DNA of 64,000 nucleotides from Paucibacter sp. Y2R2-4. Lineage in GTDB: Bacteria; Pseudomonadota; Gammaproteobacteria; Burkholderiales; Burkholderiaceae_C. The number at the start of each line of letters is the position of its first letter. Positions within the stretch are counted from its first letter, which is position 1. The DNA lies in contig NZ_JAJIRO010000003.1 in the NCBI RefSeq assembly GCF_025717535.1, positions 620,001 to 684,000 on the forward strand. The letters are read 5' to 3'. Positions 26,287 through 35,066 of the stretch are shown here, piece after piece. The position numbers and the translations under genes were made by a program. The notes under the pieces are model-generated. The model did not search any database, was not told the DNA's origin, and was given only the letters and a program-made list of their open reading frames with translations.

Positions 26287-27189
26287 TCAGCCGGGAAGCG
26301 CCAGCCGTTCGCGCAGTCGCTCGATGGACAGGTCGATGAAGGCGCGCGCTTTGTGAGAAGCGTGGCGGCCTTCACGGTGCACCAGATGCACCGGCAGCGG
26401 TGCAGGCTCGAAGGCTTCGAGCACCCGCTGCAACTGGCCCTGACTCACCAGAGCGTCGACCTGGTAGGACATCAGACGGGTCAGCCCGAAGCCACCCACC
26501 GCGGCCGCAATCGCAGAGTCATTGGTGGTGGTCATCATGCGCGGCGCCACCTTGATCGTCCGAATTTCACCCGCTACCTTGAAGCGCCACTCGGGCGCTG
26601 GCGTCACGGCATTGGCCGAGATCAGGGTGTGGGCGAGCAGGTCCTCGGGCGCTTGGGGCTCGCCCTGCTGGGCCAGATAGCTCGGCGCGGCGCAGATGAC
26701 GCGACGCACGCTGCCGACCCGTATGGCCTGCAATGAGGAGTCGGGTAACTCCCCGATGCGCACCGCAACGTCCACCCCTTCATCTGTCAGGTTCACGACC
26801 CGGTCCAGGAACCAGCACGACGCGCTGACCTCGGGGTAGCGCTGCAAAAACTCCGTCACGACCGGGGTGACATGCAACGCCCCGAACAGCACCGGCGCGG
26901 TCACGGTCAGACGCCCACGCGGAGCCCCATGCAAGCCACTGACCGACTCGTCGGCTTCCGCCAGTTCGGCCAGGATGCGTCGGCAGTCTTCCACATAACG
27001 TGCACCCGCCTCGGTCACTCGCACGACCCGCGTGGTGCGGGTCAGCAGGCGTGCGCCCAGGTGCGCCTCCAGTTCACTGATGGCCCGCGTGACCGCCGGC
27101 GGCGAGATGCCGAGCTTGCGCGCCGCGCCAGCAAAGCCGCTGGCATCAACCACCGCCACAAAGACATTGATCAGATGCAGTCGATCCAA
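26287..27189 (-). CDS. LysR family transcriptional regulator (TTG start)
   Basis: A 300-residue LysR regulator: a winged helix-turn-helix at about residues 3-60 (FAGAARKLGISPPAVTRAISELEAHLGARLL) followed by a substrate-binding domain. The start is taken as TTG at 27189. An AGGAG lies 6 bases before it, and the product then begins MDRLHLINVFVAVVD, the standard length and opening for the family. Upstream in-frame ATGs would add 17-38 basic, unconserved residues and run through the palindromic intergenic region. It is divergent from the AhpD-like / NTF2-like pair, which it probably controls. Confidence 0.92.
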   Translation of the reverse strand: MDRLHLINVFVAVVDASGFAGAARKLGISPPAVTRAISELEAHLGARLLTRTTRVVRVTEAGARYVEDCRRILAELAEADESVSGLHGAPRGRLTVTAPVLFGALHVTPVVTEFLQRYPEVSASCWFLDRVVNLTDEGVDVAVRIGELPDSSLQAIRVGSVRRVICAAPSYLAQQGEPQAPEDLLAHTLISANAVTPAPEWRFKVAGEIRTIKVAPRMMTTTNDSAIAAAVGGFGLTRLMSYQVDALVSQGQLQRVLEAFEPAPLPVHLVHREGRHASHKARAFIDLSIERLRERLALPG

Positions 27190-27227
27190 CTGTTTCTCCT
27201 TGCGTAACGGTGAATTGGGATTTCTGG

Positions 27228-27276
27228 TGATTCTAATCATCGGACGATTCAACGACAGTTCAGTCATTCGCTGAAC
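27228..27276. promoter_or_regulatory. Two palindromes in the lysR/ahpD-like divergent promoter
   Basis: TGATT-CT-AATCA (27228-27239) and GTTCAG-N7-CTGAAC (27258-27276) are both perfect inverted repeats. They lie between the divergent LysR and AhpD-like starts, where a LysR protein would bind for autoregulation and activation. The second has the size expected of a LysR recognition half-site pair. Confidence 0.5.
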
Positions 27277-27326
27277 AAGCAGCGGATACCGAGCGCGAAC
27301 CACCCACCATTCAAAGGAGTTTGAAC

Positions 27327-27875
27327 ATGTCCCGCATCAGCATCCCGACCGTCGACCAATCCCTCGAAGCTTCCAAGCCCCTGCTGGCTGCCGTCCACAA
27401 GCAACTGGGCGTGGTGCCCAATCTGATGAAGCTGGTGGGCCACAGCCCGGCCGCGCTGGAAGGCTATTTGTCTTTGAGCGGCGCCCTGGGCAAAGGCAAG
27501 CTGAGCGTGCAGCTGCGCGAGCGCATTGCCCTGACCGTGGCCGAATTCAATGGCTGCGACTACTGCCTCTCGGCGCACAGCTACCTGGCGGCCAACGTGG
27601 CCAAGATCAGCGCGAGCGAAGTCGAAGCCGCCCGCGAGGCGCACTCCGACGATGCGCGCACCGCGGCTGCCTTGCAGTTTGCTCGCCGCGTGGCTGAGTC
27701 GCGTGGCCGTGTAAGCGACGCCGATCTGGCGGCGCTCCGCGCTGCCGATTTCGACGAAGCCGCGGTGCTGGAGATTGTCCTGAACGTGGCCCTCAATGTG
27801 CTGACCAACTACGTCAACAACGTCGCCCAGACCGATATCGACTTCCCCGTCGTCACTGCCAAGGCTGCCGCCTGA
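27327..27875 (+). CDS. AhpD/carboxymuconolactone decarboxylase-like protein
   Basis: A 182-residue protein of the CMD/AhpD superfamily. The redox motif C77-D-Y-C80-L-S-A-H84 is intact, with an upstream acidic residue in TVAEFNGC, as in alkylhydroperoxidase D-type enzymes that reduce peroxides through the CxxC pair. The helical VPNLMKLVGHSP and LNVALNVLTNYVNN segments match the family. A strong AAAGGAGT site at 27313-27320 supports ATG 27327. It is the first gene after the divergent LysR regulator, and an NTF2-like gene follows 57 bases later. A role in peroxide or electrophile defence is likely; the substrate is not known. Confidence 0.9.
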   Translation: MSRISIPTVDQSLEASKPLLAAVHKQLGVVPNLMKLVGHSPAALEGYLSLSGALGKGKLSVQLRERIALTVAEFNGCDYCLSAHSYLAANVAKISASEVEAAREAHSDDARTAAALQFARRVAESRGRVSDADLAALRAADFDEAAVLEIVLNVALNVLTNYVNNVAQTDIDFPVVTAKAAA

Positions 27876-27932
27876 GCATCCCACGGACGGCCTGGCCGTC
27901 CTTTCAATCCTTCACGCCCACACGCTGCGATC

Positions 27933-28415
27933 ATGAGCATCACTACCGAAGTCCCGCGCCCACCTCTGCCGCCGTTTACCTTCGAAACCGCGGTGCAAAA
28001 AGTCCGCATGGCCGAGGATGCCTGGAACACGCGTGATCCGCAGCGTGTGGCCCTGGCCTACACGCCCGACAGCCGCTGGCGCAACCGCAGCGAGTTCCCG
28101 CGCGGCCGCGCGCAGATTCAAGAACTGCTGGTGCGCAAATGGGCGCGTGAGCTGGACTACCGCCTCATCAAGGAACTGTGGGCGCACGGGGGCGACCGCA
28201 TTGCCGTGCGCTTCGCCTATGAGTGGCGTGACGAGGCCGGCCACTGGTTTCGCTCCTATGGCAACGAGAACTGGGAGTTCGATGCCGGCGGCTATATGGC
28301 CGTGCGCCACGCCAGCATCAACGACCAGCCGATCCAGGCGCATGAGCGACTGTTTCTTTGGCCTCAGGGGCCGCGTCCGCTTGACCATCCAAGCTTGAGT
28401 GACCTGGGACTCTGA
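27933..28415 (+). CDS. NTF2-like protein (DUF1348/SnoaL-type)
   Basis: A 160-residue cone-fold protein with the DUF1348 hallmarks: [46 protein letters not shown], and [27 protein letters not shown]. The function of this family is not established. It is often found beside CMD/AhpD-like genes under a LysR or TetR regulator, as here, which suggests a shared stress or detoxification regulon (inference). Confidence 0.9.
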   Translation: MSITTEVPRPPLPPFTFETAVQKVRMAEDAWNTRDPQRVALAYTPDSRWRNRSEFPRGRAQIQELLVRKWARELDYRLIKELWAHGGDRIAVRFAYEWRDEAGHWFRSYGNENWEFDAGGYMAVRHASINDQPIQAHERLFLWPQGPRPLDHPSLSDLGL

Positions 28416-28553
28416 ACTTGATGGACGGCGGTCTGCCAGCGAATGTCTGCAACAAGCGGATCATGATCAACAAGGGCTGCGCGCTTGGCCCTTCGCGCAC
28501 AACCGTGCCCAGCGACCAGGCCGCGATACGGCGTCCTGCGACCCTCCTGAACC

Positions 28554-28772
28554 TCAGTCCAGGCTCAGCACACTCAGGAAGCGATTGAGCTGAGCCTGGT
28601 ACACGAAGAGCTCAAAGTACTTGTCGGTGTAGCGCTGCGCAAGGCTGCCGAAGGCTTGGGCGGTGGAGACGCCGGGGGGCGCTCCGGTCCATGTTCGTGC
28701 TCGGGGTCGAATGTTCGGCTGGGAGTACGGCTCAGCCCAGTCTGCGGAAAACCTGCGGGAACTGGCCTGCAA
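28554..28772 (-). pseudogene. Possible 3' remnant of an unidentified gene
   Basis: This minus-strand frame of up to 72 codons ends with a stretch that reads like a genuine C-terminus: an amphipathic helix (AFGSLAQRYTDKYFELFVYQ) followed by AQLNRFLSVLSLD and a stop. The N-terminal half (Arg/Pro-rich, up to about 28670) looks non-coding, and no ribosome site is seen. It could be the tail of a decayed gene or chance. I do not recognise the family. Confidence 0.22.
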
Positions 28773-28784
28773 GCGCAGGCCAGT
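28761..28784 (-). terminator. Hairpin terminator of the ABC-peptidase operon
   Basis: ACTGGCCTGC and GCAGGCCAGT form a perfect 10-bp stem with a 4-base loop, 33 bases beyond the stop of the minus-strand permease-peptidase gene. A TTTT lies about 9 bases beyond the stem, so the U tract is displaced and the terminator is imperfect. Confidence 0.5.
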
Positions 28785-28817
28785 GACCAGCGACCAACGA
28801 GTACAAGCGCGCTTGCC

Positions 28818-31800
28818 TCAGGGTTGGCGCGTCACCTTGACCAGGTTGTCGTCCGAGTTGCGGTCAATGCGCAGATGGTAGGGGTCCACGCCCACCCAGA
28901 GCGGTTCGCGGTCCACCAGCACCTCCACCGTTTGCTTGCCGGACTGCAGCGGGAGCCGCTCCATCGCCAGCACCGCTTCGCGCTTGAAACCCTTTTTGCC
29001 GGGCTCGGCGCTGAAGACGCCGATGTCAAAGCGCTCTTGGTTCAGCGGGCTTTCGCGTTCGACGCCATGGCCATCGGCATAGAGCTTTTTGGCCTCGACC
29101 TGCAGGCTCACCAGGTACTTGCCGTCGAGACGCCGCTTGACCGTGGCCTCGCTGGCCTTCAGGTCGTAAAGCGTGATGTTCTCAAAGGAGTCTTTGATCA
29201 GCTGCTCATGCGCGGGGCCGACTTCGGCACGCAAAAGGCGCAAGAAGTCGCGGCTGTCGGGGTAGGGTGCCGCTTTGAAAGCGAATTCGGCCAGCAGCTT
29301 GCGCAGCGCGCGGTTGACGGCCTCTTCGCCAACCATTTCTTTCAACCCATACATCACGACCGCGCCCTTGCGGTAATGCACATAGGGCTGGTTCTCCACG
29401 CGGGCCAGCGGCAACTCCTCCACCAACTCAGCGCTGCGGCTGCTGAGGTAACGATCCAGCTCAAACTTCAGGAACTTGCGGATCTGCTCCTTGCCATAGA
29501 GCCGCTCCATCACCAGCAGCGCCGAGTACTGGGCGAAGGTTTCGCTCAGCAGGGTCATGCCTTGCTTGTTCGCGCCGATCAGCTGATGCGCCCACCATTG
29601 ATGCGCCACCTCATGGGCGGTGACGAAGGTGACTTGGTCGATCTTTTCATCGGCCTCGGCCTCGTCGAACTTTTGCTGAAAACCAATGGCTTCAGAGAAG
29701 GGCACGGTGCCGGCAAAAGCCTGAGCAAAGCGCTCATAGGCCGGGAACTCCTGAATGCGCAGATGCTCGAACTGGTAGGGCGTGAAGGCCGTGCTGAAGA
29801 CGTCCAGCGAGACCTTCATCGCATCCAACATGCGCTGCACATTGTGATCATGCTGTGGGTGGTGGTAGACCTGCAACTGCACCCGTTGGCCGTCTTTGCT
29901 CACCCAGTGGTCGTTCTTGACCTGGAAGCGGGCGGACTGCATCGAGAAGAAGTTATTGATCGGCGTGTCGCTGCGCGTCACCAAGCTGCGGCGGCCATTG
30001 GCCACCTCGTCGCTGACCGTGTGGCCGGGTGCGACTGGGGTTTGGTCGGCGTCGGTCACCAGCGTCAGATCGGCGGTGACCCAGTCGCTGTCGCGGCGGG
30101 CATAGCTGTGACCATTGGCGCTGTTGTCCTCCAGCTTGGCCGGGCGCATTTCGGGCGGCAGGCCGTATTTGCGGCGCTTGGCGCGCTCTTGCAACAAGAC
30201 GCGATGGCTAACGCCGAACTCCGGCGTGATCATGTAGTTGGCCAAGAAGGTTCCATTTTCGACGATGCGGGTCAGCGGCCGGCTGTTGACAAAGCCGCGC
30301 TGTGCCAGTCGGGTGCGGAATTTGACCTGGCGGGTTTCGCCGGGCTGCATGGGGGTGCTCAAGGTGTAGACATGGTGGGCCAGGCGGTCGTAGCTTTTCT
30401 CCAGCCGAGCGCCGGGCATCTCGAACTGCAGCAGTTGCAAATCGTTGTCCCATTGCAAGTCGATGCGGCTGAGCGGCACGCCGCTGCGGTTCTCGATCAA
30501 ATAGCTGCCGCTGATTTCGGCGCGGGTCTCGCGCGGGAAAAGCTCCACCCTCATCTGCACATGCTTGATGGTGGGCTGTGGCAACTCAGCAAAGGCCCAG
30601 AGCGTTTTCTCGTAGTCGGCGCGCAGCTTTTCTACGTCGTCGCCGGTCTCGTAGACGTTCAAGACATTGGTGTTGTAGAAGATGAAGGCGCCGCTGCCGA
30701 CCCAGGCCAGCGTGGCAATGCCGAGTAGCAGGCCGGACGTGCCGGCCAGGCGATGCTTGAGGCGCGCAAAGCGCGGCGCCAGCCGGGTTTCGCTGCCGCG
30801 GCGCCACAAGAGATGCGCGCCCAGCAACAAAATGGCGGCAAAGGCCAGCCAATAAAACTGGAACCAAGCGCGACCAATCCAGAAGCGCTCCATGCCGTTC
30901 ATATCGGACAGTGGCACCTCGGGCGTGGCGGCGTAGTTGTAGAGCTTGTTCTCAAAGCCGGCGCCGCTGAGCGCCATGCTCAGCACCATGAAGACCAGCA
31001 TCACGCCCCAGCCGGCGGCCTTGTTGGGCACCAGGGCCTGCACAAAAATGGCCAGCGCGGCAAGCAGCACCACGCCGATCAAATTGGGCAAAACAAACCA
31101 AAGCAAGTAGCCCTGCGGCATCAAGTCGGTGAAGCCATGGGCCAGTTGGAAGAGCACACCGGTCAAGCTGGCGACCGCATAACAGGCCAGCAGCACGCCG
31201 CTGAGGGCCAACACCTTGGGCAGCATGAAGGCCCAGTTCGGCGCCGCGCTGGCGTCGATGATTTCGTGCATGCGGCGCTCGCGGTCGCGCCAGACCAACT
31301 CGCCGGCGTAGAACACCGCGATGATGACGGGGATGATGGAAAAGCTGCCGTCCAAGGCGCCGACGACGGTGCGAGTGACCGGCAGCAAGTCCACGCCGCG
31401 CTCATGCACCGTGAGCAGCAAGGCCACCAGGGCATTCAACACCCCCAGAATCAGCAGCACCAGAAAGGCCGGGCTCTTGAAGACATAGGCCATGTCGAAA
31501 CGCACCAAGGCCTTGAACTGCGCCCAGGCCGCGCCCGCGCTGCGGCTGGGCAGAGCCAGCGCTTGAGGCGTGGGCGCCGGGTCGGCTTTCGCCGGCGTTT
31601 CCTTGCCTAGCTTCTTGTGCGACTTTGGCGATTTGGCCTTCACTTCAAAGCGGAACAAGGCCACGCTGAGCGCAAACAGCGCCGCCGCCACGCCCAACCA
31701 GATCAAGCGGTTGTAGAGCAGAATGCCGCTCAAATCCGGCAATAGGGTGTTGCGTTCGGCGGTGGTCCAGTACTTGGTCACCCGCATCAAGGTGCCCACA

Positions 31801-32432
31801 GCAAAGGGGTCGGCCAGGCCGGACACCATGTCCAGCGACGGGTCCTTCAACAGCGCCCGCGAGCTGCCATAGAGGACCAAAAAGGCCACGGCACCGATAT
31901 AGCTCCACACCATGGACCGGGTCACGGTGGCCAGGGCGAAGAAGCCCGCGCCAATGACCAAGAGCGTCGGAAGACCGAACACCAGCAAGGCCCAGACATA
32001 GTGGCCGATCACCAAGGGGCCGATCTTCTCGCTGTCCACCCAGGGCATGAAGGAGCCAATCAGCATGGCCAGAGGAACCGCACTCAGCACCGTCAAAGCC
32101 ACCAGCATGGCGCCGCTGAAGCGGCCCAGCAGATAGTCCAGCTTGCCGATGCGGGTGGTGCGCAAGATCGGCGCGAAGCCGGTTTCGTCGTCGCGTATCA
32201 CCACATTGGCGACAAAGGCGGTGACGATGAAGATGGCCATCATGCTCATCAGACCCATGGTCTGCAGAATCATGTAGGGCGAGTTCACATGGGTGTTGCC
32301 GTTTGAGCCGATCTGGATGTCTTCAACCGTGACCGCCCCGAAGGTGAGCAAGAAGAAGATCAGAAAGCTCATCACGAACAGCGGTGAGCGAAACTGGTAA
32401 CGCGCCTCGAAGGCGGCGATTTGGGTCAGCAT
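28818..32432 (-). CDS. ABC transporter permease fused to M1 family aminopeptidase
   Basis: A 1204-residue fusion. The first ~270 residues form an ABC-2-type membrane domain with six or so helices. A charged linker (KSPKSHKKLGK) leads to a second ABC-2-like membrane domain (about 300-590), which ends near a helix before residue 600. The remainder is an M1-type metallopeptidase region with HEVAHQWW (near 939) and the distal Glu in LLSETFAQY. The spacing from the second His to that Glu is 19 residues, one more than the classic M1 pattern. The ATPase gene lies 10 bases upstream in the same operon. The protein probably couples export (or ATPase-driven conformational change) with peptide trimming on the periplasmic side; this is inference, as the family is not characterised in detail. 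Confidence 0.9.
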   Translation of the reverse strand: MLTQIAAFEARYQFRSPLFVMSFLIFFLLTFGAVTVEDIQIGSNGNTHVNSPYMILQTMGLMSMMAIFIVTAFVANVVIRDDETGFAPILRTTRIGKLDYLLGRFSGAMLVALTVLSAVPLAMLIGSFMPWVDSEKIGPLVIGHYVWALLVFGLPTLLVIGAGFFALATVTRSMVWSYIGAVAFLVLYGSSRALLKDPSLDMVSGLADPFAVGTLMRVTKYWTTAERNTLLPDLSGILLYNRLIWLGVAAALFALSVALFRFEVKAKSPKSHKKLGKETPAKADPAPTPQALALPSRSAGAAWAQFKALVRFDMAYVFKSPAFLVLLILGVLNALVALLLTVHERGVDLLPVTRTVVGALDGSFSIIPVIIAVFYAGELVWRDRERRMHEIIDASAAPNWAFMLPKVLALSGVLLACYAVASLTGVLFQLAHGFTDLMPQGYLLWFVLPNLIGVVLLAALAIFVQALVPNKAAGWGVMLVFMVLSMALSGAGFENKLYNYAATPEVPLSDMNGMERFWIGRAWFQFYWLAFAAILLLGAHLLWRRGSETRLAPRFARLKHRLAGTSGLLLGIATLAWVGSGAFIFYNTNVLNVYETGDDVEKLRADYEKTLWAFAELPQPTIKHVQMRVELFPRETRAEISGSYLIENRSGVPLSRIDLQWDNDLQLLQFEMPGARLEKSYDRLAHHVYTLSTPMQPGETRQVKFRTRLAQRGFVNSRPLTRIVENGTFLANYMITPEFGVSHRVLLQERAKRRKYGLPPEMRPAKLEDNSANGHSYARRDSDWVTADLTLVTDADQTPVAPGHTVSDEVANGRRSLVTRSDTPINNFFSMQSARFQVKNDHWVSKDGQRVQLQVYHHPQHDHNVQRMLDAMKVSLDVFSTAFTPYQFEHLRIQEFPAYERFAQAFAGTVPFSEAIGFQQKFDEAEADEKIDQVTFVTAHEVAHQWWAHQLIGANKQGMTLLSETFAQYSALLVMERLYGKEQIRKFLKFELDRYLSSRSAELVEELPLARVENQPYVHYRKGAVVMYGLKEMVGEEAVNRALRKLLAEFAFKAAPYPDSRDFLRLLRAEVGPAHEQLIKDSFENITLYDLKASEATVKRRLDGKYLVSLQVEAKKLYADGHGVERESPLNQERFDIGVFSAEPGKKGFKREAVLAMERLPLQSGKQTVEVLVDREPLWVGVDPYHLRIDRNSDDNLVKVTRQP

Positions 32433-32442
32433 GGTCGGCTCT

Positions 32443-33345
32443 TCAGGCTGCGTTGGCGGCCGCGGCCGCTTGGCTCTTGCGCGAGCGGCTGAGCGTCGCG
32501 AAGTAGAGGTCCTCCAAATCGCCGGTCACGGCCTCAAAGCCGGCGTCGGGCGCGGCATCGGCCAAGACATGGATGACGGTCTGCCCACCGCGCAGGCGGT
32601 TCGAGATCACGTTCAGCTCCATCTGGTAGCGCGGCAGGGTGTCGTTGTCGACGGTGCGGCGCCAGACGCGGCCGTTCAGCTCACGCATCAAGGCCAGCGG
32701 TGCACCGCTTTGCACGATGCGGCCCTCGTTGATGATGGCCATGCGCGGGCACAGATCGGCCACGTCTTCCACGATATGGGTGGACAGAATCACCACCACG
32801 TTCTCGCCGATGGCGGCCAAGAGATTGTTGAAGCGATTGCGCTCTTCGGGGTCGAGGCCGGCGGTGGGCTCATCCACAATGATCAGGCTGGGGCTTCCGA
32901 TCAGCGCTTGGGCTACGCCGAAGCGCTGACGCATGCCGCCCGAATAGCCGGCCACGGCCTTCTTGCGCACGCCCCAGAGATTGACCTGGGCCAAAAGCGT
33001 CTCCACCGTCTCTTTGCGCTCACCCTTGTTGGCAATGCCTTTGAGCACTGCGAGGTGGTCGAGCAAGTCGTAGGCCGAGACGCGCGGATAGACGCCAAAG
33101 TCTTGCGGCAAATAGCCCAGGGTCTGGCGCAAGGCTTCCGGCTGCTGGATCACATCGATATCGCCAAAACGGATGCTGCCGGCGGTCGGAGTCTGCAAGG
33201 TGGCGATGCAGCGCATCAGCGAAGACTTGCCGGCGCCATTCGGACCCAGCAAGCCGAACATGCCTTTGGGAATGTCGAGCTGAACATCGTCCAGCGCCTT
33301 GGTGCCGTTGGGATAGACGTGGGTGAGTCCGGTGAGTTTGAGCAT
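32443..33345 (-). CDS. ABC transporter ATP-binding protein
   Basis: A 300-residue ATPase with Walker A GPNGAGKSS (near residue 35), Q-loop GYLPQDFG, signature YSGGMRQR, Walker B LIIVDEPTAGLD and H-loop STHIVEDV. It belongs to the ABC-2 exporter type. The C-terminal ~80 residues form an added domain that is not catalytic. The downstream permease-peptidase gene is 10 bases away, so the two make one transporter. An AGGAAA site precedes the ATG. Confidence 0.95.
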   Translation of the reverse strand: MLKLTGLTHVYPNGTKALDDVQLDIPKGMFGLLGPNGAGKSSLMRCIATLQTPTAGSIRFGDIDVIQQPEALRQTLGYLPQDFGVYPRVSAYDLLDHLAVLKGIANKGERKETVETLLAQVNLWGVRKKAVAGYSGGMRQRFGVAQALIGSPSLIIVDEPTAGLDPEERNRFNNLLAAIGENVVVILSTHIVEDVADLCPRMAIINEGRIVQSGAPLALMRELNGRVWRRTVDNDTLPRYQMELNVISNRLRGGQTVIHVLADAAPDAGFEAVTGDLEDLYFATLSRSRKSQAAAAANAA

Positions 33346-33555
33346 TTGGAGTTTCCTGCGCGAGCCAAGATAAATTTTGAAGCTGCCCGCAGTGTCTCCA
33401 AAGACCTTTGTGCACGCCCGCGCCTTGCGATGCGCTGCACGAAGGCAGGGCTGAACTGCAGGGCCAGTCCGCAGCTTTCTGAGTCAGGTGGATTTGCGGG
33501 GGCGCGAGCCAGCAAGTCTGAGCCAAAATGCCGCCGAATCCGGGGAGGGATCACG

Positions 33556-34104
33556 ATGTTGACGCTGATGCGAATCTTGCGCTCGGGGCTGAGGCACGAA
33601 CTGCTCGGGCTGTGCTTTTTGTTGATGGCCACAAGCGTGGCCTGGGCAAGTCCTCGCGTGGGCGATATGGCTCCCGAGGTGGTGGGCAAGACGCTGGAGG
33701 GCGAGACCGTGTCGCTAGCTCCTTATGCCGGCAAGGTGGTGGTGCTGTCTTTTTGGGCCACCTGGTGTCCGCACTGCTTGAAAGAGCTGCCGATTCTGGA
33801 GGGCATTCAAAAGACAGGCGCAGAGCAGGTGCAGGTGATTGCCGTCAACACCGAGCCGCGCGATGTCTACAAAAAGGTGGTGCGCGCCATGAAGGGGCTC
33901 AGCATGCAACTGGCCTGGGACCCCGGCAAGATCGGCGCGGAGGCTTATGGGGTGAAGGGCATTCCGCACCTGGTCATCATTGGGCGTGACGGCAGAGTCC
34001 AGCGGGTCTTCAAAGGCTATGGTGAGAGCAGCCTGGATCACATCGTGGCGGAATTGAACCAGGCCATAGCTGCTCCCGCGCAGCAAGAGCTGTCAAAGCC
34101 CTAG
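33556..34104 (+). CDS. TlpA-like periplasmic thioredoxin-fold protein
   Basis: A 182-residue protein with an N-terminal signal/anchor helix (LLGLCFLLMATSVAWA) and a TlpA/ResA-type thioredoxin domain. The active site is WATWCPHCLKELP, and the cis-Pro is in YGVKGIPHLVII. It is expected to reduce disulfides or assist cytochrome c maturation in the periplasm. The redox partner is not encoded nearby. A GGGGAGGG site precedes ATG 33556. It is divergent from the ABC operon and convergent with the LytTR regulator. A long upstream in-frame extension overlaps the ATPase gene and is rejected. Confidence 0.92.
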   Translation: MLTLMRILRSGLRHELLGLCFLLMATSVAWASPRVGDMAPEVVGKTLEGETVSLAPYAGKVVVLSFWATWCPHCLKELPILEGIQKTGAEQVQVIAVNTEPRDVYKKVVRAMKGLSMQLAWDPGKIGAEAYGVKGIPHLVIIGRDGRVQRVFKGYGESSLDHIVAELNQAIAAPAQQELSKP

Positions 34105-34150
34105 AAGCAGGGCCGGCCGAGCGGCGCAGCGGCCGCCGGCCTGGGGGCGT

Positions 34151-35014
34151 TTACATGCCCTTGAACAAATGCGTGTAGCTGCGGCTGACTTCCAGCTTTT
34201 CGCTCAGGCCTTTCACGCCCACCATCTGGCGGCCGCGGAAGTCGCGGGTGATGCCGTCGATGGCGCGGGCGTTCACCAAGGTCGAGCGATGGATCTGCCA
34301 GAACAGGGTCGGGTCTAACTCGTCCACCAGTTCCTTGATCGGCTTGCGGATCAGCGCTTCGACGCGGGCGGTTTGTACGCGGGTGTACTTCTCGTCGCTG
34401 ATGAAGAACAAAACGTCTTCCACCGGAATCATCTGAATCGCCTGGCCGACCGTGGCTTGAATCCACTGCAGATACTTGGGCGCTGCGCCCGGGTTCATCT
34501 GGGCCGAGAGCTTGTGCAGCAGCTGTTGCAGTGGCGCGCCGGCTGGGCCGTCGGAAGCGTCCGCGCTCGCCGAGCCGTCGCTGCTTTGCTCACCGTCCAC
34601 GCGCTGCGCCAGCCGCTTCTTGATGCGCTGCACCGTCACCTGCAGGCGATCGCGCTCCGCGGGTTTGAGCACATAGTCGGCCACGCCTTGCTCGAAGGCT
34701 TCCACCGCATATTGGTCATAGGCGGTGATGAAGACGATCTCGGGCGCCAGCCAGTCGTCGTCTTCCGGCAGTTGGGCGATCTGGCGGGCTGCGTCCACGC
34801 CGGTCAGGCCGGGCATGCGGATGTCCAGAAACACCAGATCGGGCCGATGCTGACGCACCAGTTCCACGGCTTCCAGCCCATTCTTGGCTTCGGCCACGAT
34901 CTCCAGATCGGGCCAGACCTCGGTCAGGCGGCTGCGCAATTGCTCGCGCATCAAACGTTCGTCATCGGCCAGAACGGCACGCACGCTTTTGGAGTTGGAT
35001 TGGGTTTCGCTCAT
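34151..35014 (-). CDS. LytTR family response regulator
   Basis: A 287-residue regulator. The receiver domain (about 10-130) has D16-D17-E, the phosphoacceptor in LVFLDIRMPG and a Lys in YVLKPAERDR. A linker rich in Ser/Asp/Gly is followed by a LytTR DNA-binding domain (about 175-285) with VLFFISDEKYTRVQT, LFWQIHRSTLVN and the C-terminal LEVSRSYTHLF. LytTR proteins bind direct repeats upstream of target promoters. It is the last gene of a three-gene operon with the LytS-like kinase and a small membrane protein. Confidence 0.93.
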   Translation of the reverse strand: MSETQSNSKSVRAVLADDERLMREQLRSRLTEVWPDLEIVAEAKNGLEAVELVRQHRPDLVFLDIRMPGLTGVDAARQIAQLPEDDDWLAPEIVFITAYDQYAVEAFEQGVADYVLKPAERDRLQVTVQRIKKRLAQRVDGEQSSDGSASADASDGPAGAPLQQLLHKLSAQMNPGAAPKYLQWIQATVGQAIQMIPVEDVLFFISDEKYTRVQTARVEALIRKPIKELVDELDPTLFWQIHRSTLVNARAIDGITRDFRGRQMVGVKGLSEKLEVSRSYTHLFKGM

Positions 35015-35066
35015 GGGGGGCAATGCTAGCGGTTTCGGGCCGGCAATTCAGCCGCGCAATTCAACC

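Larger units (their letters stand above)
28416..28817. other. 402-base gap between NTF2-like gene and ABC-peptidase gene
   Basis: No complete gene. It contains the possible minus-strand gene remnant (28554-28772) and the perfect hairpin 28761-28784 that probably ends the ABC-peptidase transcript. The rest shows no recognised signal. Confidence 0.5.

Noticed and set aside
28656-30728. A 690-codon plus-strand frame opposite the ABC-peptidase gene
   Set aside because: Antisense mirror frame with no recognisable domain.
34111-34141. GGCCGGC/GCCGGCC repeat between the TlpA-like and LytTR genes
   Set aside because: Long loop (17 bases) and no U tract; GC-rich sequence produces such repeats often.
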